Shown: positions 1-8,894, numbered from the stretch's first letter. The stretch: 64,000 bases of DNA from CAVYBY01 sp963766935 (GCA_963766935.1 CAVYBY010000003.1:62001-126000), one strand, 5' to 3'. Notes: a model not told the origin generated them from the letters alone. A program made the numbers and translations.

Positions 1-848
1 TCGTCGGTCAGCGACGCCGTCACCGGGTCGAGCAGCGCCCGGAGCTCGTCCGTCGCAGCTTCCTTGCGGACGAGCGGGACGAAGTTCCCCGCCGGTTGAA
101 GGTTCTTGTCGTCCTGGAGCACGACCCACGGCTTCACGGCGAGATCGGGATCGAGCGACCCGAGCTCCGCGACGTCGATGGCGCCGCTTTGGAGCGCCGC
201 CTTCATCGGCTGGCTGTCGTAGTCGAGCGGCTTGAAGTCACCGAAGACGACGCCGTAGACGTCCTTCATCCCGGGCGCGCAGAAGTCCGCGGTCGGGCAC
301 TCGGCGGGCGCGCCGAGCGTCAGGTCGCCGGCCACGGGAGCGAGATCGCTCATCGAGGCGACGCCCAGGCCATCGGCGTTCTCCTTGGTCATCGTGAACG
401 CGTTCGTGCTGTTGGCCGGCGAGTAGGCGAACGTCTCGAACCCCTTCGCCACGGCCGCCGTCTGCAACCGTGCCGCGACGTCGGCCGGCGCCCCCGTGGT
501 GTCGGCGTTCGGGTCGAGGGCCGGCAGCTCGTAAGCCAGATATTCGGGCTTGAGATCGATGTCGCCCGACGTCAGGGCCTTGTCCCCCGCCTCCCGCGAG
601 TCGATGGAGAGCTCGCGGTGCACCGTGTAGCCCGCCGCCTCCAGCACCTGCGCGTAGATCTCTGCCACCACCTGGTTCTCCGCCCCTGCGAAGGACGTCC
701 CGACGGTGATCTCCCCCTTCGGCGGCGCAGAGCTGGTGTCTCCGCCGCTCGGAGTTGTGTCGCCCCCACCCGACCCGCACGCAGCGACGACGATGGTCAT
801 CGCCACGAACGCGGCCGCCCCGGGGACGATCATGCGGTGATGCCGCAT
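1..848 (-). CDS. Glycine betaine/choline-type ABC transporter substrate-binding lipoprotein (C-terminus off the window)
   Basis: Extracellular solute-binding component of an OpuB/ProU osmolyte importer. Reading the minus strand from ATG at 848 gives a short hydrophobic signal with a lipobox-like VVAAC near residue 21, a Gly/Ser/Thr-rich linker, then EITVGTSFAGAENQVVAEIY. That opening, and the later stretch about a substrate-binding Tyr (KPEYLAYELPAL), fit the OpuAC/OsmF-type fold. The start has a strong ribosome site (AGGAGGG about 6 nt upstream). About 282 codons are present and no stop is reached before base 1, so the C-terminal end lies outside. It follows two permease genes and an ATPase gene on the same strand, which fixes the transporter class. 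The exact ligand (betaine, choline or another quaternary amine) cannot be told from the sequence. Confidence 0.85.
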   Translation of the reverse strand, partial: MRHHRMIVPGAAAFVAMTIVVAACGSGGGDTTPSGGDTSSAPPKGEITVGTSFAGAENQVVAEIYAQVLEAAGYTVHRELSIDSREAGDKALTSGDIDLKPEYLAYELPALDPNADTTGAPADVAARLQTAAVAKGFETFAYSPANSTNAFTMTKENADGLGVASMSDLAPVAGDLTLGAPAECPTADFCAPGMKDVYGVVFGDFKPLDYDSQPMKAALQSGAIDVAELGSLDPDLAVKPWVVLQDDKNLQPAGNFVPLVRKEAATDELRALLDPVTASLTD

Positions 849-961
849 GGGTATCCCTCCTCTTTCCCCTCCGGGTCCGGCCGATCCGGACCTCCTCAGG
901 GGAGCCCGCACCCTATCAGCGACCACTTCGGGGGCGCACCCCACGCGCCTCCGCACGTCCC

Positions 962-1678
962 CTATGCCGTGCGCGCCGCCTCCCGGCTCCCGGCGGCCGT
1001 ACCGACCCGGTCGATCCGCCGTGCCAGCAGAGAGAACGCCCCTTCGACGAGCATCGCCAACGCGGCGACGAGATACACGCCGCCGATCATCATCGGCTGG
1101 TCCTGCTGCGCGAACCCGTCGACGATCGGCCGCCCCAGGCCGCCGCCGGCGATCACCGCGGCGAGCGTCGCGGTCGCGATGATCTGAAGCGCCGCGATCC
1201 GAAGACCCGTGAGGATGAGCGGCATCCCGATCGGCATCTCCACCGTCCTCAGCAGCTGCCCTCCGGTGAGCCCCATGCCGCGGGCCGCCTCTTTGACGTC
1301 CGGGTCGACGCCCCGGATTCCGACGGCCGTGTTGACGAGGATCGGCGGAATCCCCAGAACCGTCAGAGCGATGAGGGTCGGGAGAATCCCGAACGAGAGC
1401 CCGGGCGCGATGCGAAGGACCACCAGGAACGCGAGAGCAAGAACCGCGAACGTCGGGATCGCGCGTGCCGCGCCCGCGAACTGGACGACGGCCACCTCGG
1501 CGATCCGCGTTCGCGCGTGCCCGGCCGCCAGACCCACCGGCAGGGCGATCGCGGTCGCGGCGCCGAGCCCGGCGGCGGAGAGCACGAGGTGCTGGGCGAT
1601 GCAGGTGAACACCCCGTCGAGCCCGTGGCGGTGCCCCGGGTCGATCACCCACCGCAGGGCCTCCCAGAACACGCTCAC
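962..1678 (-). CDS. Osmolyte ABC transporter permease (OpuBB/ProW-like), second copy
   Basis: Inner-membrane permease of about 238 residues with roughly six hydrophobic segments and the EAA-type coupling loop (KEAARGMGLTGGQLLRTVEM) that docks onto the ATPase. Such permeases occur as non-identical pairs in OpuB/OpuC-type systems, as here. I place the start at GTG 1678 because it overlaps the stop of the preceding permease by 4 bp (GTGA); the longer open frame upstream has no membrane character and runs inside the neighbouring gene. A 113-bp gap separates it from the lipoprotein gene, which has its own ribosome site. Family assignment is firm; which permease corresponds to which named Opu subunit is not. 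Confidence 0.88.
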   Translation of the reverse strand: MSVFWEALRWVIDPGHRHGLDGVFTCIAQHLVLSAAGLGAATAIALPVGLAAGHARTRIAEVAVVQFAGAARAIPTFAVLALAFLVVLRIAPGLSFGILPTLIALTVLGIPPILVNTAVGIRGVDPDVKEAARGMGLTGGQLLRTVEMPIGMPLILTGLRIAALQIIATATLAAVIAGGGLGRPIVDGFAQQDQPMMIGGVYLVAALAMLVEGAFSLLARRIDRVGTAAGSREAARTA

Positions 1679-2340
1679 GGCCGCGCATCCCGGACCAGCC
1701 GCGTCCACGGGCTGAGCGAGCGCTGCAGCAGCAGGAGCAGCCCCTCGGCGAGCAGGGCCAGCGCCGAGGAGAGCACCGCGCCGAGGAGGATCTCCGTGGT
1801 GAAGAACGTCCGCAGCCCTTCGAAGATGAACATCCCGAAGCCGCCCCGCCCGATGAGTCCCCCGACGGTCACGAGGCCGATCGTCGAAACGGTCGCGATC
1901 CGGACACCGGCGATGATGGCCGGCATCGCGAGCGGCACCTCGACGCGCCACAGACGCTGGCCCTGCGTGAACCCCATGCCGCGCGCGGCCTCCCGGACGT
2001 CCTCCGCGACGCCGTCGAGTCCGGCGACGATGTTTCGCACGAGAATCAGCAGCGTGTATCCCGCGAGGGCGATGACGACCGGCCAGATGCTCAGGTGCAC
2101 GAGCGGGATGAGGGTGACGATCAGCGCGAGCGCGGGGATCGTGTAGAGGATCCCGAACAGACCGGCCACCGGCGGGTACCACCGGCGGTTCCGCCAGCAG
2201 AACACGCCGACCGGAAACGCCACGGCGATCCCGATGGCCAGGGATAGCCCCGTGATGAGGACGTGCTGGACCCCCTGATGCCAGATCAGGCCGGTGTGGT
2301 CGGCGATCCAGTGCCATTGCACGAGCTGGTCGGCGATCAC
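1675..2340 (-). CDS. Osmolyte ABC transporter permease (OpuBB/ProW-like), first copy
   Basis: A 221-residue binding-protein-dependent permease with about six membrane helices and the coupling-loop motif REAARGMGFTQGQRLWRVEV, closely parallel to the permease that follows it. It starts with GTG at 2340 inside the last codons of the ATPase gene (GTGA overlap), and its own stop overlaps the next start in the same way, so ATPase and both permeases are probably translationally coupled. Two different permeases sharing one ATPase and one lipoprotein is the usual plan of glycine betaine/carnitine/choline importers. No sign of disruption. Confidence 0.9.
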   Translation of the reverse strand: MIADQLVQWHWIADHTGLIWHQGVQHVLITGLSLAIGIAVAFPVGVFCWRNRRWYPPVAGLFGILYTIPALALIVTLIPLVHLSIWPVVIALAGYTLLILVRNIVAGLDGVAEDVREAARGMGFTQGQRLWRVEVPLAMPAIIAGVRIATVSTIGLVTVGGLIGRGGFGMFIFEGLRTFFTTEILLGAVLSSALALLAEGLLLLLQRSLSPWTRLVRDARP

Positions 2341-3314
2341 GCCGTCACCTCGCGCGAGATGCGGTCGAGGGTGATCGTCCCGACCGCCGCTCCGTCGGCG
2401 TCCACGACGGCCGCCGCTTCGGCGTGGGCCGAGACGATCGTGTCGAGCGCGGTCCGCAGCGAATCTCCGACGGCGACGGTCGGAACACCCGCGCGTCCGT
2501 CCGTGGTGTCGAGCTCGATGTCACCGACGGCGATCAGTCCGAGGCGCCGCAGCCCGCGCTCGGGTCCGACGAACTCGACGACAAAGGCGTTCGCCGGCTC
2601 GCGCAGGATCTCCGCGGGGGTGTCGAGCTGCTCGATGACGCCGCCCACGTTCATGATGGCGATCCGGTCGGCGAGCCGGATCGCCTCGTCGATGTCGTGG
2701 GTCACGAACACGATCGTCTTCTTGATCGTCCGCTGGATGTCGAGAAACTGCGCCTGGAGGCGATCGCGGATGATCGGGTCCACGGCGCCGAACGGCTCGT
2801 CCATCAGCATCACCGGCGGGTCGGCGGCGAGCGCCCGCGCCACGCCGACCCGCTGGCGCTGGCCGCCCGAGAGATCGGCCGGGTAGCGGCGAAGCAGCTC
2901 GTCGTCGAGCGAGAACATCCCCGCGAGCTCGTCGATCCGCGCCTCGATCCGCTCGCGGTCCCAGCCGAGCAGCCCCGGCACGGTGGCGATGTTCTGGGAC
3001 ACCGTGCGGTGCGGCATCAGCCCCACCGTCTGGATCACGTAGCCGATCCCCCGCCGGAGCCGGTCGACGTTCTCGGTCCGGATGTCGTGGCCGTCGATCT
3101 CGATCGTCCCCTCGTCGGGCTCGATCAGCCGGTTGATCATCCGCATCGTCGTGGTCTTGCCGCAGCCGGACGGACCGACGAGGACCAGGGTCTCCCCCCG
3201 GGCCACGTCGAACGAGAGGTCGCCCACGGCGGCGCCCGAGGTCCCCTTGAACCGCTTCGAGACCCCCCGGAGCGAGATCATCGGTCTCGCCGGCCGGCCC
3301 CCGTCGGTTGCCAT
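2337..3314 (-). CDS. Osmolyte ABC transporter ATP-binding protein (OpuBA/ProV-like)
   Basis: ATPase of the importer, 325 residues. Walker A is GPSGCGKTT (about residue 52), the ABC signature is LSGGQRQRVGVARAL, and Walker B is VMLMDEP followed by the H-loop FVTHDIDEA. The last ~85 residues (from about LGLIAVGDIEL) look like part of a CBS domain, as in OpuA/ProV proteins where CBS modules sense ionic strength. The length is shorter than ATPases carrying two full CBS repeats, so the pair may be reduced. First gene of the transporter operon. Its ATG at 3314 lies 6 nt downstream of TAGACT, which suggests a leaderless transcript. Confidence 0.92.
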   Translation of the reverse strand: MATDGGRPARPMISLRGVSKRFKGTSGAAVGDLSFDVARGETLVLVGPSGCGKTTTMRMINRLIEPDEGTIEIDGHDIRTENVDRLRRGIGYVIQTVGLMPHRTVSQNIATVPGLLGWDRERIEARIDELAGMFSLDDELLRRYPADLSGGQRQRVGVARALAADPPVMLMDEPFGAVDPIIRDRLQAQFLDIQRTIKKTIVFVTHDIDEAIRLADRIAIMNVGGVIEQLDTPAEILREPANAFVVEFVGPERGLRRLGLIAVGDIELDTTDGRAGVPTVAVGDSLRTALDTIVSAHAEAAAVVDADGAAVGTITLDRISREVTA

Positions 3315-3320
3315 GCGCGA

Positions 3321-3326
3321 AGTCTA
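3321..3326 (-). promoter_or_regulatory. Candidate leaderless -10 element for the osmolyte transporter
   Basis: TAGACT on the minus strand, 6 nt before the ATG at 3314. The spacing would place the transcription start at or within a base or two of the start codon. No ribosome site is visible between them. It is back to back with a similar element at 3383. Confidence 0.5.
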
Positions 3327-3382
3327 TGGACCATCGACCAATCGGGGGACGGAAGGCCGATGCGGGGGACACCGGCCGCCGG

Positions 3383-3388
3383 TAGGCT
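3383..3388 (+). promoter_or_regulatory. Candidate leaderless -10 element for the EEP-family gene
   Basis: TAGGCT, 7 nt before GTG 3396, with no ribosome-binding sequence in between. The same hexamer and spacing recur at other genes in this window (for example 7689). The -35 region has no clear consensus. Confidence 0.5.
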
Positions 3389-3395
3389 CGACGCC

Positions 3396-4352
3396 GTGAC
3401 CGGCGTACCTTCCCCCCTGCCGCCGGCCCGGCGCCGTACCGCCACGGCGCTCCGCGTAGCGCGGGGCGCCCCCGTGGTGCTGCTTCCCTGGGTCTGGTTT
3501 GCGATCCGCGACCGATGGGCGCCCCTGGACGCCCTGGCGTCCGTCCTCCCGGTCATCGCCGGCCTCGCCGTGATCGCCCTGGTGGTGGTTGCCCTCTGGC
3601 GCCGGCGGGCGCTGCACGCGGCCGTGGCGGCCTCGATCCTCGCGCTGGTGGCGGTCACGTCGATCGGTCCCCGGATGCCCATCGACACGCCGGCTCCCGC
3701 GGCCGGCATCCGGATCGCCTCGTCCAACGTGGCCGACAAGAACCGCTCGATCCAGGAGGCCGCGAAGACCCTCGGGGGGCTCGACGTGGACGTCATCGTG
3801 ACGGTGGAAATGGGCGATGATTTCTGGAGGCAGTTCGCGGCCGTCGCCGTGGATCGGTTCCCGTATACGGCGGCCGTGGGAGAAGTCGGTGTTCGGTCCC
3901 GGTGGCCCGTGGACCTGCTTCGCACGCCGTCCCCGGTCGCGGGCGGGCGGCTGATCCGGGTTCGCATCGACGCGCCCGGAGCGCCGTTCATCCTCTATGC
4001 GGTGCACGCGCTCAATCCGTCACACGAGTTCACCTTCGGACAGCAGCAGGGGTTCGTCGGCCGCCTCATTCGGGCGGCAGCGATCGAGACCGAACCGGTG
4101 GTGATCGCCGGGGATCTCAACCTGTCGGATCGAACGACCGGCTACCGGACCCTGTCCTCGAAGTTCCGCGACGCGATGCGTGACGGCGGTCTTGCCGGCA
4201 GCACCTTCGAAGACGGTTTGTGGGCCACGCTCTTCCTGCGGATCGACCATATCTTCGTGCCGCGGGACTGGTGTGCGGCCGGCCCCGGACGGTTCGGCGT
4301 GCCGGGCTCGGATCACCGCGGCGTGACCGCCACGATCGGACCCTGTCCGTAG
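3396..4352 (+). CDS. Membrane-anchored endonuclease/exonuclease/phosphatase (EEP) family protein
   Basis: About 318 residues. Three hydrophobic helices occupy roughly the first 100 residues (around VVLLPWVWF, VIAGLAVIALVVVAL and AAVAASILALVAV). The rest is an EEP hydrolase domain, expected to face outward. The domain motifs are present in order: SSNVADKN, the metal-ligand Glu in VTVEMG, GDLNLSDRTTGY, DHIFVP and the terminal GSDHRG. The family includes phosphodiesterases, nucleases and lipid phosphatases, so the substrate is open. GTG 3396 is chosen for the upstream TAGGCT; an in-frame ATG at 3360 would add 12 unconvincing residues. Convergent with the oxidoreductase gene, with only 7 bp between stops. 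Confidence 0.8.
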   Translation: MTGVPSPLPPARRRTATALRVARGAPVVLLPWVWFAIRDRWAPLDALASVLPVIAGLAVIALVVVALWRRRALHAAVAASILALVAVTSIGPRMPIDTPAPAAGIRIASSNVADKNRSIQEAAKTLGGLDVDVIVTVEMGDDFWRQFAAVAVDRFPYTAAVGEVGVRSRWPVDLLRTPSPVAGGRLIRVRIDAPGAPFILYAVHALNPSHEFTFGQQQGFVGRLIRAAAIETEPVVIAGDLNLSDRTTGYRTLSSKFRDAMRDGGLAGSTFEDGLWATLFLRIDHIFVPRDWCAAGPGRFGVPGSDHRGVTATIGPCP

Positions 4353-4357
4353 GAACG

Positions 4358-4375
4358 CCTCAGGAACGCCTGAGG
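4358..4375. terminator. Hairpin at a convergent gene junction
   Basis: CCTCAGG-AACG-CCTGAGG: a perfect 7-bp stem with a 4-nt loop, over the last codons of the minus-strand oxidoreductase and just past the stop of the plus-strand EEP gene. No T-tract follows on either side, so it is a candidate bidirectional or Rho-assisted terminator only. Confidence 0.4.
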
Positions 4376-5937
4376 TCGGCGAGCACCTGGCGCGCCGCGT
4401 TGGCGCCCGGCCCACCCGTGATCCCGCCGCCGGGGTGCGCGCCCGAGCCGGCGAGATAGAGCCCGTCGAGCGCGAATCGGTACCGCGCGTGCCCGTTCAG
4501 CGGCCGCCAGGCGAACCACTGATCGAGCCCCGGTTCCGCGTGGTACACGTGTCCGCCCGCGAGCCCGTAGTCGGTTTCGAGGTCTTCGGGGGTGACGATC
4601 CGCCGCGCCTCGACGAGTGACCCGATCCCCGGCGCGTACCGCTCCAAGGTGGCAAGCACGATGTCGCCGAGCCGCTCCCGCTCGCCGGCCCAGTCGCCGG
4701 ATCGCAGGTTCCGCGGGGCGGCCTGCGCAACCACGCTCGCGACGTGCTTGCCCTCGGGGGCGAGCGAGGGGTCGAGCAGCGTCGGGATCGTGACCTCGAG
4801 GATCGGCGTCTCGGCGATCCGCCCGTACTTGTGGGCGTCCATCGCTTTCTCGACGTCGTCGATCGACGGCCCGATCACGATGCGGCCGCTGAGGCGGACC
4901 GGGTCGTCCGCGCCGTGAAACGCGGGCAGGCCCGAGAGCGCCAGATCCACTTTCGCCGTGGCCCCGGGCTGCCGGATGTTTCCCGTGCGCCAGATCATGT
5001 CGGGGCCGAGCACCTCGGGATCCAGCAGCCGGGCCGTCGTCTTGGGATCCGCCGCCGACACGACGATGCCCGCGTCGACCTCGTCTCCGCCCGCAAGCGT
5101 GACGCCGACGGCGCGACGGCCGCGCGCACGGATCGCGGCGACCGTCGCCGACGTCCGCACCTCCGCGCCGAACGACCGGGCCGCGGCCTCCAGGGTGGCG
5201 GCGAGCGCGTCGGTTCCCCCGCGGGCGAAGACCGAACGCCCGGCGGCACCGCCTCCGGCGGACGCATCGGTCATGAACACGGCGGCCGTTCCGTTCGCCC
5301 ACGCGCCCATCGCGGTGTACAGAACCCCTCGGACGGCGAGCGGACCGCGGACCGCCTCCTGCTCGAACGTCTCCTGGACGAGGTCGGCCACCGACATCGG
5401 CAGCGCGCGGATCGTCTCGCGCCCCGTCCTGGCCCCGAGTCCCCGAAACGCCTTCCCGAGCTTCAGCCCGGAGACGACGTCGGAGATGGAGAGCGCCTTC
5501 ACGTCCGGCGGCGCGATCGCGTCGAGGCGGGCGAGGAAGCCGGCGACGGCCCGGACGCGCGCGTCGAACCCCGCAAACGCGCCGGCGTCGGCGGCGCTTC
5601 GCGCGCGCAGCTCGTCGGCGGTTCGCACCGGGTCCGCCCAGAACGTCACCGCCGAGCCGTCCGGCTGGGGCGCGTGCACGCCGACCGGCGACTCGATCGG
5701 ATCGAACCCGTGACGCTCGAGCTTGAGGTCGGCGACGACGGTTGGCCGCAGGCGTCCGACCGTGTGCACGATTCCGGGCGCGAGGAACCCGGGCGCGATC
5801 TCGCCGCCGCGCAGGATGCCGCCCGCCCGGTCCGCGCGCTCCAGGACGAGGACCCGCTTGCCCGCCTTGGCGAGATAGGCCGCGGCGATCAGCCCGTTGT
5901 GACCGGCCCCGACGACGACGACGTCGACCGCAACCAT
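4360..5937 (-). CDS. FAD-dependent oxidoreductase, phytoene-desaturase-like (COG1233), copy 2
   Basis: 525 residues. The N-terminal dinucleotide-binding motif GAGHNGLIAAAYLAKAGKRV is followed by the acidic end of strand 2 (LERADRAGG). The C-terminal GSGAHPGGGITGGPGANAA is the FAD-contacting motif of the CrtI/amine-oxidase superfamily. It is a diverged paralogue of the preceding gene: both share GHNGL near the start and AHPGGG/THPGGG near the end. ATG 5937 overlaps that gene's stop by 1 bp (TGATG), so the two are co-translated. No carotenoid genes (crtB, crtE) are near, so a carotenoid role is unsupported. Members of this family also act as dehydrogenases on other hydrophobic substrates. Confidence 0.85.
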   Translation of the reverse strand: MVAVDVVVVGAGHNGLIAAAYLAKAGKRVLVLERADRAGGILRGGEIAPGFLAPGIVHTVGRLRPTVVADLKLERHGFDPIESPVGVHAPQPDGSAVTFWADPVRTADELRARSAADAGAFAGFDARVRAVAGFLARLDAIAPPDVKALSISDVVSGLKLGKAFRGLGARTGRETIRALPMSVADLVQETFEQEAVRGPLAVRGVLYTAMGAWANGTAAVFMTDASAGGGAAGRSVFARGGTDALAATLEAAARSFGAEVRTSATVAAIRARGRRAVGVTLAGGDEVDAGIVVSAADPKTTARLLDPEVLGPDMIWRTGNIRQPGATAKVDLALSGLPAFHGADDPVRLSGRIVIGPSIDDVEKAMDAHKYGRIAETPILEVTIPTLLDPSLAPEGKHVASVVAQAAPRNLRSGDWAGERERLGDIVLATLERYAPGIGSLVEARRIVTPEDLETDYGLAGGHVYHAEPGLDQWFAWRPLNGHARYRFALDGLYLAGSGAHPGGGITGGPGANAARQVLADLRRS

Positions 5938-7535
5938 CAGGCCGCGCCCCGGCCCTTCCGCTTGTGCTTCAGGTACTCGAGCGCGGCGATCCGGCCGGGC
6001 GCGCCCATGATCCCCCCGCCCGGGTGCGTGGCCGAGCCGCACATCCACAGGTCTCTGACCGGCGTGCGGTAGCGGGCCCAACCGGGCACCGGCCGGTTGA
6101 AGAACAGCTGCTCAAGCGAGAGCTCTCCCGCGAAGATGTTTCCTTCGGAGAGCCCGGTGATGTCCTCGATGTCCTTCGGCGTCACGAACTGCCGGCCGAC
6201 GATGTGGTCACGGATCCGCGGGAACCGCTCCTCGATCGTGTCGATCACGTTGTTGCCGAACTTCTCGCGCATGTCGTCGTTCCACTCCATCCCGTCGGCC
6301 AGGTGGTACGGCGCGTACTGGACGAAGCAGCTCATCACGTGCTTGCCGGGCGGCGCCATCGACGGGTCGACGAGCGTGGGGATGATCATGTCGATGTACG
6401 GACGGCGCGAGAAGTGTCCGTACTTCGCGTCGTCGTAGGCATGCTCGATGTAGTCGAGCGACGGCGAGAACGAGATGGCGCCGCGCAGCCACTCCCCCGC
6501 CCCCGGCTTCGACGCCAGCTCGGGCAGGCCGTCCAGCGCGAGGTTCACCTTGCCCGACGAGCCCCGGTACTTGTAGCGAAGGACGTCGCTCCGAAACGCG
6601 GGGTCCAGGTCGTCTTCCTCGAGCAGCTTGATGAACGTGTTGCGCGAATCGAGCGAGCTCATCACGACGGACGCGTCGATCTGCTCGCCCGACTCGAGGG
6701 TCACCCCGGTCGCCTTGCCACCCGAGACCTCGACGCGCGCGACGGGCGCGTCGACGCGGATCTCCACCCCGAGCGACAACGCGGCGTTCGCGATCGCGGC
6801 GGCGATGGCCCCGGTGCCGCCGCGCGGAACGCCCCAGGCTCGGAACGAGCCGTCGATCTCCCCCATGTAGTGGTGCAACAGGACATACGCCGTCCCCGGC
6901 GAGCGAGGTCCCTGGAACGTGCCGATGATGCCCGAGGCCGACATCGTCGCCTTCAGCGGGTCGGTCTCGAACCACTGGTCGAGGAAGTCCGCGGCGCTCA
7001 TCGTCATCAGCTGCACGAACGTGGTCTGCATCCGCCGCGGCAGGTCCTTGTACGAGCGCGCGAGCGGCGCGAGCGGCGTCCATTCGAACGGCCTGAGCCT
7101 GCCCGGGTCCGGCGGCGGCACCGACAGGATGGGCTTGATGAACCGGCCCATCTCGGCCATGAGCGTGCCGTACTCCTCGTAGACCTCGGCGTCGTTCAGG
7201 CTGAAGCGCCGGAGCTCGCGGACGGTCTCGCCGTGGTCGTTCCGCCGCCACAGGGCGTCGCCGTCGAGCGGCGTGATCGTGCCGTCGAGCGGCAGGATCT
7301 CGAGGCCGTGCTTCGGCAGCTCGAGCTCGCGGATGATCTCGGGCCGCAGCAGGGACACGACGTAGGAGAAGACGCTGAACCGGAAGCCCGGAACGATCTC
7401 CTCGGTGACGGTCGCACCGCCGAGGATCGGCCGGCGCTCGAGCACGAGGACCGAGAGCCCCGCGCGCCGCAGGTAGCACGCGTTGACGAGACCGTTGTGG
7501 CCGCCGCCGATCACGATCGCGTCGTACCTGGCCAT
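5937..7535 (-). CDS. FAD-dependent oxidoreductase, phytoene-desaturase-like (COG1233), copy 1
   Basis: 532 residues, first gene of the tandem pair. The N-terminus reads IVIGGGHNGLVNACYLRRAG with LERRPILGGA, the classical FAD-binding Rossmann motif. The C-terminus has CGSATHPGGGIMGAPGR. The C-terminal end is Lys/Arg-rich (LKHKRKGRG). It is divergent from the GcvT-like gene at 7701, and a 19-bp palindrome lies in the intergenic space. FAD oxidoreductases and GcvT-fold folate proteins are commonly partnered in demethylation systems (sarcosine, dimethylglycine), but those usually involve DAO-type oxidases. The functional link here is inference from position only. Confidence 0.86.
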   Translation of the reverse strand: MARYDAIVIGGGHNGLVNACYLRRAGLSVLVLERRPILGGATVTEEIVPGFRFSVFSYVVSLLRPEIIRELELPKHGLEILPLDGTITPLDGDALWRRNDHGETVRELRRFSLNDAEVYEEYGTLMAEMGRFIKPILSVPPPDPGRLRPFEWTPLAPLARSYKDLPRRMQTTFVQLMTMSAADFLDQWFETDPLKATMSASGIIGTFQGPRSPGTAYVLLHHYMGEIDGSFRAWGVPRGGTGAIAAAIANAALSLGVEIRVDAPVARVEVSGGKATGVTLESGEQIDASVVMSSLDSRNTFIKLLEEDDLDPAFRSDVLRYKYRGSSGKVNLALDGLPELASKPGAGEWLRGAISFSPSLDYIEHAYDDAKYGHFSRRPYIDMIIPTLVDPSMAPPGKHVMSCFVQYAPYHLADGMEWNDDMREKFGNNVIDTIEERFPRIRDHIVGRQFVTPKDIEDITGLSEGNIFAGELSLEQLFFNRPVPGWARYRTPVRDLWMCGSATHPGGGIMGAPGRIAALEYLKHKRKGRGAA

Positions 7536-7638
7536 GGACCCCCCTCGGAGCGCGCCGCGGGCGGCGGAGCGCCTGGAAGCGCCCGGCCCGGTCGGCCGCT
7601 CATGCTATCCGCGGTCCGGTGACCCGGCCAGCGGGCGC

Positions 7639-7657
7639 CTCTGACCTGAGGTCAGAG
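7639..7657. promoter_or_regulatory. 19-bp palindrome between divergent oxidoreductase and GcvT-like genes
   Basis: CTCTGACCTGAGGTCAGAG: 9-bp perfect arms around a single central G, core TGACCTgAGGTCA. It lies about 104 bp upstream of the minus-strand gene start and 44-62 bp upstream of GTG 7701. A site of this symmetry suggests a dimeric repressor or activator serving both directions. No regulator gene is adjacent, so the protein is unknown. Confidence 0.5.
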
Positions 7658-7688
7658 AGGGCCGGCGCGGGTTCCCGAGCCTCCCGGC

Positions 7689-7694
7689 TAGGCT
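7689..7694 (+). promoter_or_regulatory. Candidate leaderless -10 element for the GcvT-like gene
   Basis: TAGGCT 6 nt before GTG 7701, no ribosome site between. It matches the element before the EEP gene base for base. Confidence 0.5.
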
Positions 7695-7700
7695 GCGGCC

Positions 7701-8894
7701 GTGAGCATCGGCACGGCATTCTTCCCGCGGGAGCGCGATCTGAACCGGGCCATGGCCTGGGGCGAGTGGTCCGGGTTCCACTCGGCTGCGGTCTACGCCG
7801 AGCACCACGACATCGAATACGCCGCCATCCGCGACGCCGCCGCCGTGATCGACGTCAGCCCGCTGTACAAGTACGTCGTCCGCGGCCGGGATGCGGCGCG
7901 GCTGCTCGACCGGGTCATGACCCGGAACATCTCGGCGATGGCCAAGAACCGCGTGGTGTACACGCCGTGGTGCGACGAAGCGGGGAAGGTCCTCGACGAC
8001 GGCACCGTGACGCGCCTGGGACCGGACGAGTTCCGCATCACCGCCGCCGACTCGTGCTACCGGTGGTTCGTTCTGAACCGGACCGGCCTCGACGTCGAGA
8101 TCCTCGACATCACGGACCAGACATCGGGCCTCGCCGTGCAGGGCAAGCTCTCGCGAGAGGTGCTCGAGGCGGCCACCGGCGCGTCCTGGGCGGACCTGTC
8201 GTACTTCGGCCGCCGCGCGACCAGGATCGACGACGTCGACGTGGACGTGACGAGAACCGGCTACACGGGCGATCGCGGCTATGAGCTGTGGATCCCGACC
8301 GAGGCCGCGCTCGAGGTGTGGGACCGGCTGTTCGAGGTCGGCGCCGCCTACCGCCTGCGCGCCTGCGGCATCCGCGCCATGGACGTCGCCCGGGTCGAGG
8401 CGGGACTCATCCTCATCGAGGCGGAGTACGTCAGCGCACGCCATGCCGTCGCCCCGGAGCAGACCTACTCCCCGTACGAGCTCGGGATGGACCGGCTGGT
8501 GGACCTTGGCAAGGAGGTCGCGTTCAACGGCAGGGAGGCGCTCCGCGCCGAGCACGACGCCGGGGGCCCCCGGCGGCGCCTCGTCGGGCTCGAGCTCGAC
8601 TGGGCGGGAATCGAGGCGGGCTACGCGAGGCACGGCCTCGCCCCGAACATCCCGACCGCGGTGCAGCGCGACCCTGTCCCCGTGTACAAGGACAAGCGCC
8701 GCGTCGGTCGCGCCACCTCCATCGCCTGGGGCTCCACGCTCAAGAAGATGGTCGGGTTCGGCTCGATCGAGCGGTCGCTCGCAGCCCCCGGCACCCGGGT
8801 CTCCGTGGAGTGGAGCGTCGAGGGCGAACGTGGAGCGGTCGGCGCCACCGTCGTGCCGATGCCGTTCCTGGATCTATCAAGGAAGCGCTCCTGA
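7701..8894 (+). CDS. GcvT-like aminomethyltransferase / folate-binding protein
   Basis: 397 residues of the glycine-cleavage T-protein fold. Visible family features are the N-terminal AAVIDVSPLYKYVVRGRDAARLLDR segment (the D-S-x-x-K-x-x-V-x-G pattern), the central TRTGYTGDRGYELW loop and the C-terminal GRATSIAWG/KKMVGFGSIE strands. Those residues form the tetrahydrofolate cavity in T-proteins. No gcvH or gcvP is near, so it is probably a stand-alone methyltransferase or demethylase (as in DmdA-type or sarcosine-type enzymes) and not part of glycine cleavage. It is divergent from the two FAD oxidoreductases. Its last codons lie inside the first copy of a 26-bp repeat. Confidence 0.82.
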   Translation: MSIGTAFFPRERDLNRAMAWGEWSGFHSAAVYAEHHDIEYAAIRDAAAVIDVSPLYKYVVRGRDAARLLDRVMTRNISAMAKNRVVYTPWCDEAGKVLDDGTVTRLGPDEFRITAADSCYRWFVLNRTGLDVEILDITDQTSGLAVQGKLSREVLEAATGASWADLSYFGRRATRIDDVDVDVTRTGYTGDRGYELWIPTEAALEVWDRLFEVGAAYRLRACGIRAMDVARVEAGLILIEAEYVSARHAVAPEQTYSPYELGMDRLVDLGKEVAFNGREALRAEHDAGGPRRRLVGLELDWAGIEAGYARHGLAPNIPTAVQRDPVPVYKDKRRVGRATSIAWGSTLKKMVGFGSIERSLAAPGTRVSVEWSVEGERGAVGATVVPMPFLDLSRKRS

